From Synechocystis salina LEGE 00031 (GTDB lineage: Bacteria; Cyanobacteriota; Cyanobacteriia; Cyanobacteriales; Microcystaceae): 64,000 nt of DNA. Both the position numbers and the translations under genes were made by a program. Under the pieces are notes generated by a model, which made no database searches, was not told the DNA's origin, and saw only the letters and a program-made list of their open reading frames with translations. The stretch spans positions 1 through 64,000 of the forward strand of contig NZ_JADEVV010000011.1 in the NCBI RefSeq assembly GCF_015207985.1, read 5' to 3'. Of the stretch, positions 1 through 7,919 are shown piece after piece (positions within the stretch are counted from its first letter, which is position 1; the number at the start of each line of letters is the position of its first letter).

Positions 1-36
1 GAGTTCGTCGGCAGCGTCAGTGTGTATAAGAGACAG
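1..36. other. Illumina Nextera adapter remnant (contig-end artefact)
   Basis: Positions 5-20 read TCGTCGGCAGCGTCAG, the Nextera read-1 overhang, and 21-36 read TGTGTATAAGAGACAG, the end of the 19-bp Tn5 mosaic end. One A of the canonical AGATGTG is missing. These bases come from library preparation and not from the organism; genomic sequence starts at about position 37. Confidence 0.96.
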
Positions 37-252
37 GAGTATAACGGGGTGGGGGTCTACGGGCCATAGGGAAAAGTTGAGAGGGTGGAGTTTCCTAGTC
101 TAGCTTTGGGAGAACTATTTCAGCCGGCCAGGATTCAGGGTGAGCTTTGGGGTTGAATATGAAGAGAAAATATTGTCCCGTGGCTTGGCATTGCCAACAC
201 CAGGTAATGGGCAGAGAGAATACTATCCTATCCAAGTTTTCCGTCCAGAATT
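37..252. other. Contig-end stretch without a recognised gene
   Basis: About 216 bases lie between the adapter and the stop codon of the STAS gene. I see no open frame with family features, no tRNA and no clear terminator. It may be the 3' flank of the minus-strand signalling operon. Confidence 0.5.
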
Positions 253-594
253 TTAGATGAATTCCAAGGTTAAACCAGGCATCAACCGTTGCAGATTTCT
301 TAGGGATTTAGTTTGCCAGAGGATATTTTTAGAACCCCTAAAGGCCAGACTGGCACCTTCCTTGCCCCGCACCTTCATGACAAACATTGAGAGCATACTG
401 ATGCCGGAACTGTTGAGAAATTCTAACCCTTCCAGGTTGATGATCAGCTCACTACAATCCGCCAAAATTTCTAGCATGGTGTTCATAATTGGCTGATATT
501 CCTTCATGCCTTCCAATCGCAAAAAGCCGCGAAAATAAAGGGTATTGTTGGCTTCTTCAAAGTAAATTCGATAATCTTCGGTGGTTATTTCCAT
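253..594 (-). CDS. STAS-domain anti-sigma factor antagonist-like protein
   Basis: A single STAS domain of 113 residues from the ATG at 594; an in-frame TTG lies 15 bases upstream. In partner switching, STAS proteins bind a GHKL-type kinase and are controlled by serine phosphorylation. The loop that carries the phosphorylated serine is visible as LEFLNSSGISMLSMF, with the SSG typical of the family, although Asn stands where Asp usually precedes it. It is the last gene of a minus-strand trio after a GHKL-like regulator and a diguanylate cyclase, so a shared signalling output is likely. Counterpart of PCC 6803 slr1659 from memory. The target sigma factor or effector cannot be told from the sequence. 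Confidence 0.85.
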   Translation of the reverse strand: MEITTEDYRIYFEEANNTLYFRGFLRLEGMKEYQPIMNTMLEILADCSELIINLEGLEFLNSSGISMLSMFVMKVRGKEGASLAFRGSKNILWQTKSLRNLQRLMPGLTLEFI

Positions 595-656
595 ATGGAT
601 AGGTCGCAATAAAATTAGGGATTTGGGAGAAATGGTTTTTTCTTAGCTATCACTGC

Positions 657-1256
657 TCAAATTTCGACGCTCAAGTGGGTCATTACCGTCACTTTTATCA
701 AATCCTCAGAGCCGGGAACCGGGGAAAATTGCCAACCAAACTGGGCTTGGTAATCATTAATCATGGTTAATAAGCCAATTTGGGATGCTTCGCAGTTTTC
801 CAGGGCCGATTTTTCCAGCCGTTCCATATACAATTCCATGGGATCCTTCTGCTTCAGCACTTTGATGAAGTCTTCATACTCGATGGTGGTTGGCAGAGGC
901 GAAATATTACTGGTCTCAAAAATTAATTTGTGATCGTAGAGATGGAGGGTGATGATGATGGGGCAATCATGGTCCGTGGTGCTGTATTTAACGGCGTTTT
1001 CCAACAATTCGTTGGCAATGTAACTGACGGACCCTTTGATGGTGTCCCGCTGACTGAGGCCGTCGTCCGCTTCATTACCCGGAAAAAAGGTGGCAAAGTA
1101 GTCTCCCAAAAAGTCCGCCGATAGGCCATAGTTGCGCCAACGTTGTAGACGATTGGCCCGGTCGGGGGAAAAGTTTAGGGTGAGAAATTCGTCGCTGGGG
1201 GGAATAGGGTCAAGAAACTCTCCCCATTGTCTGACATTGGTCTGGTCAGTGCTCAT
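657..1256 (-). CDS. GHKL-type ATPase-like regulator (slr1658 family)
   Basis: The 199-residue protein looks like a partner-switching kinase of the GHKL fold. The N-box is visible as SYIANELLENAVKYS (about residues 78-92), followed by a strand pair and a G-box-like AQSIGLL-type region around residues 157-166 (ASQIGLLTMIND). Anti-sigma factor kinases of this fold phosphorylate the serine of a STAS partner, and a STAS gene follows 62 bases downstream. The glycine-rich ATP lid is weak, so catalysis is uncertain; it could bind its partner without kinase activity. The ATG at 1256 opens a well-conserved-looking N terminus, and the GGDEF gene lies 41 bases upstream. Confidence 0.8.
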   Translation of the reverse strand: MSTDQTNVRQWGEFLDPIPPSDEFLTLNFSPDRANRLQRWRNYGLSADFLGDYFATFFPGNEADDGLSQRDTIKGSVSYIANELLENAVKYSTTDHDCPIIITLHLYDHKLIFETSNISPLPTTIEYEDFIKVLKQKDPMELYMERLEKSALENCEASQIGLLTMINDYQAQFGWQFSPVPGSEDLIKVTVMTHLSVEI

Positions 1257-1297
1257 GGTTGTGCCTATGGGACTGGCTCACTTAGTTGATAGGAAAA

Positions 1298-2125
1298 TCA
1301 ATGGCCGACAATACAATTCCGGCCCTGGCGTTTTGCCTTGTAAAGATTTTCGTCCGCTTGGGCAATTAGGTCTAGGGGGGATTGCCCTGGCTGGGGATAC
1401 ACGCGACCGATGCCAAAGGACATGGTAACGAATTCATTGGTGGGGGAATGGTGGTGGGGAATCTCTAGCATGACCAGGGATGATTGCATCCGTTTAGCAA
1501 TCTGCTGAGCGGCTTCACCGGTCACCTGGGGTAGAATGACGGCAAATTCTTCGCCACCGTAGCGGGCGAAAAGATCGAAGGGGTTGCGGAGGGTGGAACT
1601 GAGGGTTTTGGCAATGCGCCGTAGACAGTCATCCCCACTGAGGTGGCCATAGAGGTCGTTGAATTGTTTGAAATGGTCGATGTCACACAAAACTAAGGCG
1701 ATCGCCCCTTGGTCATCCATGGCCCGTTCCCATTGTTGGGCTAGATGGAGGTCAAAGTGGCGGCGGTTGGAAACCTGGGTGAGGCTATCGAGGTTGAGTA
1801 GCTCTGCGGTTTCTCCTAGCTTTTGTCGCCATTGGGCGTCCACCACGTCCCCATGTTGCATGATGGTTTCCACAATAATCTCTAGGTCTTCCTTTTCTCG
1901 GGAAATTAAACTGAGGATATTTTGTAACTTCGCTTCTGCCCGCTGTCGTTCCACAATCTCACTTCTGAGCTTGACATTGGTTTCATTCAGCAATGACTCG
2001 ATCATGTCCCCATGTTCGGCGATCGTGGTTAAGGCAATGTGGAGGTCATCGTTTTCCCGTTGCAACCGATTAATTTCTTGCTGGAGTTGAGCTAGGGTGG
2101 CCGCCGTTAATTCTGTCGTAGTCAT
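1298..2125 (-). CDS. Diguanylate cyclase (GGDEF) with N-terminal coiled coil
   Basis: The 275-residue protein has an N-terminal coiled coil (about 10-105) and a GGDEF domain (about 110-270). The active-site loop is GGEEF (residues 190-194), and the metal-binding DIDHFKQFND is at 148-157, so it should make cyclic di-GMP from two GTP. The inhibitory RxxD site is not intact: NPFD stands where RxxD is expected. The coiled coil carries two similar segments, TIAEHGDMIE (34-43) and TIMQHGDVVD (88-97). No sensor or receiver domain is present, so the signal may come through the coiled coil. First gene of the minus-strand trio with the GHKL-like and STAS genes; recalled as slr1657. Confidence 0.88.
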   Translation of the reverse strand: MTTTELTAATLAQLQQEINRLQRENDDLHIALTTIAEHGDMIESLLNETNVKLRSEIVERQRAEAKLQNILSLISREKEDLEIIVETIMQHGDVVDAQWRQKLGETAELLNLDSLTQVSNRRHFDLHLAQQWERAMDDQGAIALVLCDIDHFKQFNDLYGHLSGDDCLRRIAKTLSSTLRNPFDLFARYGGEEFAVILPQVTGEAAQQIAKRMQSSLVMLEIPHHHSPTNEFVTMSFGIGRVYPQPGQSPLDLIAQADENLYKAKRQGRNCIVGH

Positions 2126-2360
2126 AGTGGGGAGCAGGGACGGAGATAGGATCCAGAAATTTTTGAGTGGGTTTATTTACCTACCTAGGTTATTCAATGT
2201 AACTCACTTAGTTAAGAATGACTGCTTACCAGGGACTCTTTTCTACCAGATATTCTAAATATTTTTGTTGGGTAACCCTCTGTTTAGTTGTGGGTGGGGT
2301 ATAGAGTACCTACTATCGTTCCCCTAGAAACAACAGGGAGCGAGTCTTGTCTTGGCTTAG

Positions 2361-2470
2361 GGCCTACTGGCAAAGTGCTATTTTGCGCCTCAATGGACTG
2401 AATGGGGCACTTTTTCCTGTTTTTTTCCAAGCTTAGGGGAGGCGGGAGGGCTTTTACAACAATCTTTTTG
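2361..2470 (+). repeat. Degenerate copy of a dispersed palindromic element
   Basis: Starts GGCCTACTGGCAAAGTGC directly after TTA and ends with a GGAGGGCTTTTACAACAATC-like segment. The same opening and closing motifs recur in other gaps of this window (for example 19989, 57965 and, reversed, 38695-38814). The opening and closing motifs are imperfect reverse complements, like the ends of a miniature inverted-repeat element. It lies between murG and the GGDEF gene. Confidence 0.6.
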
Positions 2471-2509
2471 ATGAATCCGGTAACTACGTCTCAGCAGGCT
2501 CCGTCAATG

Positions 2510-3577
2510 TCAGCGAGATTTTTCCACCGATGCCCTGACGATCGCCGCTAACTGTTCTGCACTATCGAGGTCAGCCAAGGTGCCAGCGGCCTTGGCCATG
2601 GTGGTCAATTTTTCCGGACTCTGGAGGAGTTCGAGCCCAGCTTGCTCCAACTGTGCCGCCGTGAGGGATTTTTGGGCAAACATTAGGGCGGCCCCGGCAT
2701 CGACAAATACCTGGGCGTTGTACATCTGATGATTTTCCGCTGCAAAAGGATAGGGAATTAAAATGGCAGGCGTCTGGGTAACAGCCAATTCCGTCAGGGT
2801 GCCTGCCCCGGCTCGACTGATGGCTAGGTCTGCCCTCTGCAAAAGCGCCGCCATGTTATCAAAAAATTCTAGGGAGAGATAATGATCATGGCTAAAGGTG
2901 GCTGCCTCCGGATCGTTCTTGCCGGTCAAATGGACAATAAAAGCTCCGGCATTAACCCAAGCCGGCACACAACTACGGACTTTTTGGTTCACTGTCACGG
3001 CCCCTTGGGAGCCGCCTGCGACCACAATTAAATGTTTGCCCGCTGGGATGGACAGGTCTAAGGGCTGGGGTTGGTGAAACTGCTCTCGCACGGGGGTACT
3101 GATCCACACCGTTGCACAGTTGGGCAAATATTTGGCTGTGCCCCGAAAACCGATCGCCACTTTATCGCACCAACGGCCCAACCAAGTGGTTACTTTACCG
3201 GGAATGAAGTTAGATTCATGAAAAATTACCGGAATGCCACATAATTTGGCTGCCACAATGGCCGGTGCCGCAATATAACCCCCCGTAGTCGCCACCGCAT
3301 TAATTTGTTTGCTCTTAATCAATTTTCTGACGGTGAATACGGACCGCAACAGATTCCAGCTGATCTTGACTGTTTTTAAACTGGGCCGCCCCTGGAAACC
3401 TTCCACTGGGATAGTTTGGAGGGGATATTGCCTGGGTACTAGCGTGGTCTCCAGGCGATCGGGCACCCCCAACCAAGTAATCTCATAGTCTGGCAACTGT
3501 TGGGCCAGGGCTAGGGCCGGAAAAAGATGTCCCCCCGTGCCACTGGCGGCAATTAGTAAACGAATCGGTTCAGTCAT
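2510..3577 (-). CDS. murG: UDP-N-acetylglucosamine--MurNAc-pentapeptide transferase MurG
   Basis: MurG adds GlcNAc to lipid I to give lipid II at the inner face of the cytoplasmic membrane, the last cytoplasmic step of peptidoglycan synthesis. At 355 residues it has the usual length. The N-terminal glycine-rich loop IAASGTGGHLFPALALA (about 9-25) is the family hallmark; HESNFIPGK (about 120-128) and VVAGGSQGA (about 185-193) are further GT28 motifs, and AISRAGAGTLTEL (about 253-265) contributes to UDP-GlcNAc binding. It appears to be transcribed alone on the minus strand, downstream of psaL-psaI and their likely terminator. Counterpart of slr1656 from memory. Confidence 0.96.
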   Translation of the reverse strand: MTEPIRLLIAASGTGGHLFPALALAQQLPDYEITWLGVPDRLETTLVPRQYPLQTIPVEGFQGRPSLKTVKISWNLLRSVFTVRKLIKSKQINAVATTGGYIAAPAIVAAKLCGIPVIFHESNFIPGKVTTWLGRWCDKVAIGFRGTAKYLPNCATVWISTPVREQFHQPQPLDLSIPAGKHLIVVAGGSQGAVTVNQKVRSCVPAWVNAGAFIVHLTGKNDPEAATFSHDHYLSLEFFDNMAALLQRADLAISRAGAGTLTELAVTQTPAILIPYPFAAENHQMYNAQVFVDAGAALMFAQKSLTAAQLEQAGLELLQSPEKLTTMAKAAGTLADLDSAEQLAAIVRASVEKSR

Positions 3578-3625
3578 CTCACCAAAATATCCGGTAAAAA
3601 CTACATAAGCCCTTAATTAAGCCCA

Positions 3626-3653
3626 CAAAAAAAATACCCCACCCGCTGGCGGA
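3626..3653 (-). terminator. Probable Rho-independent terminator of psaL-psaI
   Basis: Read on the minus strand, a GC-rich stem (CCGCCAGCGG) with a following G-rich run leads into TATTTTTTTT. It lies about 110 bases after psaI and just before murG, so it would separate photosystem I transcription from murG. Confidence 0.5.
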
Positions 3654-3762
3654 GTAACAAATTAAAATGTCCAATCCCCCGCATAACGGAGAAATCCTGA
3701 CCCACCCAAGGATGGTTAGACATTTTTGATTAAAAGACTGTTAGTCTTCAAACCTTCCCAGC

Positions 3763-3879
3763 CTAACCTTCACTTTCAATGTGAATGAAAAGCAACCCCA
3801 TGGTCACAGCGGGGAATAACCAACCGACCATAGGAATCAAAATCCAAGGCAGATAAGATGCAGCGTAGGAACCGTCCAT
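3763..3879 (-). CDS. psaI: Photosystem I reaction centre subunit VIII PsaI
   Basis: A 38-residue single-span membrane protein starting [20 protein letters not shown], followed by the hydrophobic [15 protein letters not shown]. PsaI sits beside PsaL at the trimer-forming domain of photosystem I and helps PsaL assembly. The ATG is at 3877-3879 (reverse strand), with GGAGTATTAACTA upstream serving as ribosome binding site. It lies 90 bases downstream of psaL in the same direction, so the two are probably cotranscribed. Length and sequence match cyanobacterial PsaI. Confidence 0.95.
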   Translation of the reverse strand: MDGSYAASYLPWILIPMVGWLFPAVTMGLLFIHIESEG

Positions 3880-3969
3880 TAGTTAATACTCCTTATTAAT
3901 TGGATGATTGTAAACTCAGGCCGTTGTGGCAACGGCAAAATCGCAACAGTTTAAAGGTTATAAGGTTAT

Positions 3970-4443
3970 TTAGTTAAATAGACCCCGGAAAATCCCATCC
4001 ACAACACTGAGGTTTTCCAGCAGGAAGTAAGCCACAAAGGCACCTCCCATGCCACCCACAAAAAAGCCAGCGGCAAATTGGCTCCAACCATCGGCTGTTT
4101 GCAGAGTGTCGCCGGTACCCTCTTCCCCTTGGAAAGTAACTAAGCCATAGCTACTCAAGGCAGCGGTGGCCACCAAGATCAAAGCCAAAGCTCCGATCAG
4201 ACCACCAATGTACTGGTACTCAGAATCCCGCAGGGGGCCGAGCAGGGTCCAGGGGCCAATCAGAAAGTAGCCATGGGCCATCCCCACTTCCAAACCTCTG
4301 AGGATGGGGGAAAGACCTTTGCGGTAGGCGGGTAAGTTACCGATAAAAGTGCGGGTAAAAGCGGAGTCGGAAATGGGGGTGGAAAGGTGCCCCACAAAAG
4401 GATCGCCGTTATAGGCTTGTACAACTTGGTTAGATTCAGCCAT
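3970..4443 (-). CDS. psaL: Photosystem I reaction centre subunit XI PsaL
   Basis: PsaL (157 residues) forms the trimerisation domain of cyanobacterial photosystem I and binds chlorophyll and carotenoid. The sequence shows the soluble N terminus (NGDPFVGHLSTPISDS), the conserved NLPAYRKGLSPILRGLEVGMAHGYF region and transmembrane segments around residues 78-100 and 122-145. A GGAGAACTCAATACC segment precedes the ATG. It is followed by psaI. Recalled as slr1655. The long upstream gap is shared with the divergent porin gene. Confidence 0.98.
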   Translation of the reverse strand: MAESNQVVQAYNGDPFVGHLSTPISDSAFTRTFIGNLPAYRKGLSPILRGLEVGMAHGYFLIGPWTLLGPLRDSEYQYIGGLIGALALILVATAALSSYGLVTFQGEEGTGDTLQTADGWSQFAAGFFVGGMGGAFVAYFLLENLSVVDGIFRGLFN

Positions 4444-5037
4444 TGGTATTGAGTTCTCCTGTTAAAGAATTTCGTCAGGGACGTGACAAAACTTTAGTCC
4501 CCATTTTACGCACGGGGGGACGTTTTGCGAGGAAAATGGCCTTTAGCTTTAAAAAAATTCATTAAGTTTTATTGACATCCCACGACAAGGGCTGTTTTGT
4601 TGGGATTCTCGACCCAGAGGACTTCTTTATATCTGATTTGCCAATTAGTTGGCTCTGTCTTTTTTAATAAGCTAATAAGCTTCTTCAATCTTTGTCAGTT
4701 TGCTTTTGGCGATTTGGAGAAAATGGGCGAGCCAAATCATGGCTTTGTCTAAGGAGATTAACAAAGGAAAAAAGCTGTCTGAGCCGTTATCCCTCCATCT
4801 ATTCGTGCAGGTGAAAAAATCACTAGGACTTAGTCAATGAAGATTCCAGTCCGATGGGCTTGGTGGAAATGCTCACCATAAATGGCGGAAAATATTATAT
4901 TGTGATAATGATTATCATTGTTAAGGCTAGCCTGGGGCAATTTTTGGGTATGGGGAGGAAGGGCATTGCTTTCGCTCTGACTTCTTGCCTATATTCTCAA
5001 TAATTTGTCGGCTAATCCTTAGAGTGTGAGGACTCGT
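4444..5037. promoter_or_regulatory. Divergent promoter region between psaL and the porin
   Basis: About 590 bases without a gene. It must hold the psaL promoter (leftward) and the porin promoter (rightward). The only operator I can point to is the Fur-type inverted repeat at 4903-4917. The psaL-proximal part is AT-rich, with several A/T runs. Confidence 0.6.
4903..4917. promoter_or_regulatory. Fur box (7-1-7 inverted repeat)
   Basis: TGATAATGATTATCA is an exact 7-1-7 palindrome equal to the Fur core TGATAATNATTATCA. It lies 120 bases upstream of the porin ATG. Fur with Fe(II) represses from such sites, so the porin is predicted to be induced under iron limitation. Position relative to the transcription start is unknown. 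Confidence 0.85.
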
Positions 5038-6660
5038 ATGTTAAAAAAACTGTCACTAGTGTGGGGTTTAGGTGCCCTGATGGCGATCGCCGGGGGAGAG
5101 GGAGAAGCTTTAGCCGAACCAGTCGACAAAATCGAACGCTTGCAGTTTGGTCAATCCCTGGAAGATATGGACTCCAACCCCATGGGACAGATCACCAATG
5201 TATCGGAGCTCAGGGATGTGCAGCCCACCGCCTGGGCCTACGAAGCATTAAAAAGTTTAGTGGAGCGTTACGGTTGCATCGTTGGTTACCCTGACCGGAC
5301 TTTTCGCGGCGATCGAGCCCTATCCCGTTGGGAGTTTGCTGCGGGGCTAAATGCCTGCATGAATGTGATGGAGCGGTTAATCCAGGAGAACGTAGCGGTT
5401 TTACGGGAAGACGTTGATAAGCTGAAACGCTTAGCTCAAGAATTTCAGGGAGAATTGGCGGCCCTGGGAACCCGCATCGATAATCTGGAAGTCCGCACGG
5501 CTTACCTGGAAGACCATCAATTTTCCACCACCACCAAATTAAGTGGGCAGGTAGTAACGGCCCTGAGTGGCATTGTCAGCGGCGACAAAAATAATGGCAC
5601 CGAATCAATCACCAGAAATACCACCTTGGGTTATCGCACCCGCTTGGAGCTCAATACAAGCTTTCGGGGAGATGATGATCTGTTTATTCGTTTATCCAGT
5701 GGCAATTTAGAAGACTATGGTCCCATTGCCGGTACTTTTCAGCCGGTGTTAGGGGCAACGGAACCGGAAGATGGCAACCTCAGCAACAGTGTTCTGTACT
5801 ATACTTTCCCTGCCACGGAAAATATTCGTCTGTGGGCCCTTGGGGCTGGGGGAGCTTTCGATGATTTCACCAATACCATTAACGTTTTGGACGGGGATGG
5901 CGCCTTTGGTGCGTTGACAGCCTTTGGTACCCGTAGCCCTATCTATTTTCTAGGGGAAGGCACCGGGGCGGCCCTCCAGGGCACCTGGGATAGATTACAA
6001 CTCAGCCTTGGTTACCTGGCCCCCGCTGGCAATGATCCTTCCCAGGGAGAAGGGCTATTTAACGGTAGTTTTGGCACGATCGCCCAGTTAAACTACGACT
6101 TCAGCGACAATTTGACCCTAGCTTTAACCTATGGCTATGGCTACAATACCCTGGACACCAGCACCGGTAGCCAACGCTCTAATTTCCGCTACTTCACCGA
6201 AACCACCTTTGGCGAAGCAGCCAAAACTTCCCACAACGCCTATGGAGCGGCTTTTTCCTGGCAATTGAGTGACCATTTTGTCCTGGGAGGCTGGGGAGGC
6301 CTTACCAAAGCCCGCACCCTCAACTCCATTGATCTGGTAGATGCCAGCATTGGTAGGGGCAGTTTAGACATTTGGAATTGGGCAGTGACTTTGGCTTTCC
6401 CCGACATTATCAAGGAAGGGAATATGGCAGGGATTATTGTGGGCATGCAACCCTGGGTGAGCAGCAGTTCCATCGTCTTTCCCGATGACGTTGCCAGCAC
6501 CGACATTGACAGTTCCCTCCACCTAGAAGGGTTTTTCGAGTGGGCAGTGAATGATAATCTTTCCATTACCCCCGGTATTGTGGTGGTGCCCAATGCTGAT
6601 TACAACAACGCCAATGGCACCCTGGTGATGGGGGTGATTCGTACCACCTTCAGCTTCTAG
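5038..6660 (+). CDS. SLH-domain OprB-family outer-membrane porin (iron uptake porin type)
   Basis: A 540-residue cyanobacterial porin. From the ATG at 5038 (an in-frame GTG lies at 5026) there is a signal peptide ending near ALAEP, an SLH domain (about 50-105, with AYEALKSLVERYGCIVGYPD) that anchors to the cell-wall polymer, a coiled coil (about 115-160) and a C-terminal beta-barrel of alternating aromatic strands ending in the typical final strand VIRTTFSF. Such porins carry small solutes and ions across the outer membrane. A Fur box upstream suggests a role in iron supply. Recalled as sll1550. Its stop codon overlaps that of the convergent amidohydrolase gene. Confidence 0.93.
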   Translation: MLKKLSLVWGLGALMAIAGGEGEALAEPVDKIERLQFGQSLEDMDSNPMGQITNVSELRDVQPTAWAYEALKSLVERYGCIVGYPDRTFRGDRALSRWEFAAGLNACMNVMERLIQENVAVLREDVDKLKRLAQEFQGELAALGTRIDNLEVRTAYLEDHQFSTTTKLSGQVVTALSGIVSGDKNNGTESITRNTTLGYRTRLELNTSFRGDDDLFIRLSSGNLEDYGPIAGTFQPVLGATEPEDGNLSNSVLYYTFPATENIRLWALGAGGAFDDFTNTINVLDGDGAFGALTAFGTRSPIYFLGEGTGAALQGTWDRLQLSLGYLAPAGNDPSQGEGLFNGSFGTIAQLNYDFSDNLTLALTYGYGYNTLDTSTGSQRSNFRYFTETTFGEAAKTSHNAYGAAFSWQLSDHFVLGGWGGLTKARTLNSIDLVDASIGRGSLDIWNWAVTLAFPDIIKEGNMAGIIVGMQPWVSSSSIVFPDDVASTDIDSSLHLEGFFEWAVNDNLSITPGIVVVPNADYNNANGTLVMGVIRTTFSF

Positions 6661-7907
6661 GCATGGCAAAACCGTTCCACACAACGGACAAATAACTCTA
6701 CCCCCACTGGCAACACGGCCTCATCAAAATTGAAGCGGGGATGGTGGTGGGGATAGTCCAAACCTAGGCCGCTATTGGCAGACCCTAAAAAGAAGTAACA
6801 GCCTGGCACGGCCTGGAGGAAAAATGACATGTCTTCCCCTGCTAGGGTTTGATAATCCGGTTGGAGATGGTCATCAGTTAGTAACACATCCGCCGCCGCC
6901 AATCGCACTAAATCCACCAAACGGCGATCGTTGACCACGGGGGGATAGATATTGTCGTAGGTGAATTGGTAATTAGCCCCGTGAGTCTGGCAAATGCCCT
7001 TGATAATTTCTTCGATGCGTTGGGCAAAATAGCCCGCAAAACTGGGGTCAAAGTAGCGCACTGTGCCCCGGAAATAGGCACTGTCGGGGATGACGTTAAA
7101 GGCCGTACCGGATTGCAACTGTCCCACAGTAACCACGGCGGACTGCAGGGGATTTAAATTGCGGGCCACAATGCCTTGCAAAGCCATGACAATCTGGGCA
7201 CTAATCACCAGGGTATCAACGGTTTGGTGCGGCATGGCCCCGTGGCCCCCTTGACCGAACAGTTGACATTCAAAATGTTCCACCGCTGCCATCACTGGCC
7301 CTGGTTTGATGCCCACCGTGCCCACGGGCAGATCGTTCCACAGATGTAAGCCCACAATGGCATCCACCGCCGGATTTTCCAGCACCCCCGCCTCAATCAT
7401 GGGTTTGGCACCGCCGGGGCCTTCCTCCGCTGGTTGAAAAAACAATTTTACCTGGCCCCGAAAACTATCCCGATGGGCTGCCAAATATTGCGCTGTTCCC
7501 AAGGCGATCGCCGTGTGACCGTCGTGGCCGCAGGCGTGCATTTTGCCTGGGTGGAGGGAACGGTAATCCACTTCATTTTCTTCTGTTACTGGCAGAGCAT
7601 CCATATCGGCTCGGATGGCCAACACAGGCCCCGGTTTACCACTGTCAACCACTGCCATAATGCCGGTTTTGGCAATGCCTGGGGTGTGGGGAATCCCTAG
7701 CTTAGTGAGGGTTTCCGTAATGTGGGCCGAGGTTAATTGCTCTTGGAAGCCCAATTCCGGGTATTGATGAAATTGCCGTCGCCATTGGATCAATTGACCA
7801 TGTAGCGCCTGGATGGGCAAACGGACATTGGTACTGGGCAGATTGGTTGGCTGGGGAAGGGTAAAAACCATAGTGGAAAAGCAGGGTGGTGTTTGTATTT
7901 TAACCAT
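6657..7907 (-). CDS. M20-family N-acyl-L-amino acid amidohydrolase
   Basis: A metallopeptidase-like hydrolase of the M20D/amidohydrolase family (416 residues; 404 if the in-frame ATG at 7871 is used). Metal-binding motifs are visible: HACGHDGHTA (residues 124-133), the EEGPGGA glutamates, and a late HHH segment (DYPHHHPRF). These enzymes cut N-acyl or amide bonds of amino acid conjugates in the cytoplasm; the substrate cannot be predicted. It starts 12 bases after the phytol kinase gene, so they probably share a transcript. The end shares a palindromic CTAG with the porin stop codon. Recalled as slr1653. Confidence 0.9.
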   Translation of the reverse strand: MVKIQTPPCFSTMVFTLPQPTNLPSTNVRLPIQALHGQLIQWRRQFHQYPELGFQEQLTSAHITETLTKLGIPHTPGIAKTGIMAVVDSGKPGPVLAIRADMDALPVTEENEVDYRSLHPGKMHACGHDGHTAIALGTAQYLAAHRDSFRGQVKLFFQPAEEGPGGAKPMIEAGVLENPAVDAIVGLHLWNDLPVGTVGIKPGPVMAAVEHFECQLFGQGGHGAMPHQTVDTLVISAQIVMALQGIVARNLNPLQSAVVTVGQLQSGTAFNVIPDSAYFRGTVRYFDPSFAGYFAQRIEEIIKGICQTHGANYQFTYDNIYPPVVNDRRLVDLVRLAAADVLLTDDHLQPDYQTLAGEDMSFFLQAVPGCYFFLGSANSGLGLDYPHHHPRFNFDEAVLPVGVELFVRCVERFCHA

Positions 7908-7919
7908 TCCCCCCAGGCA

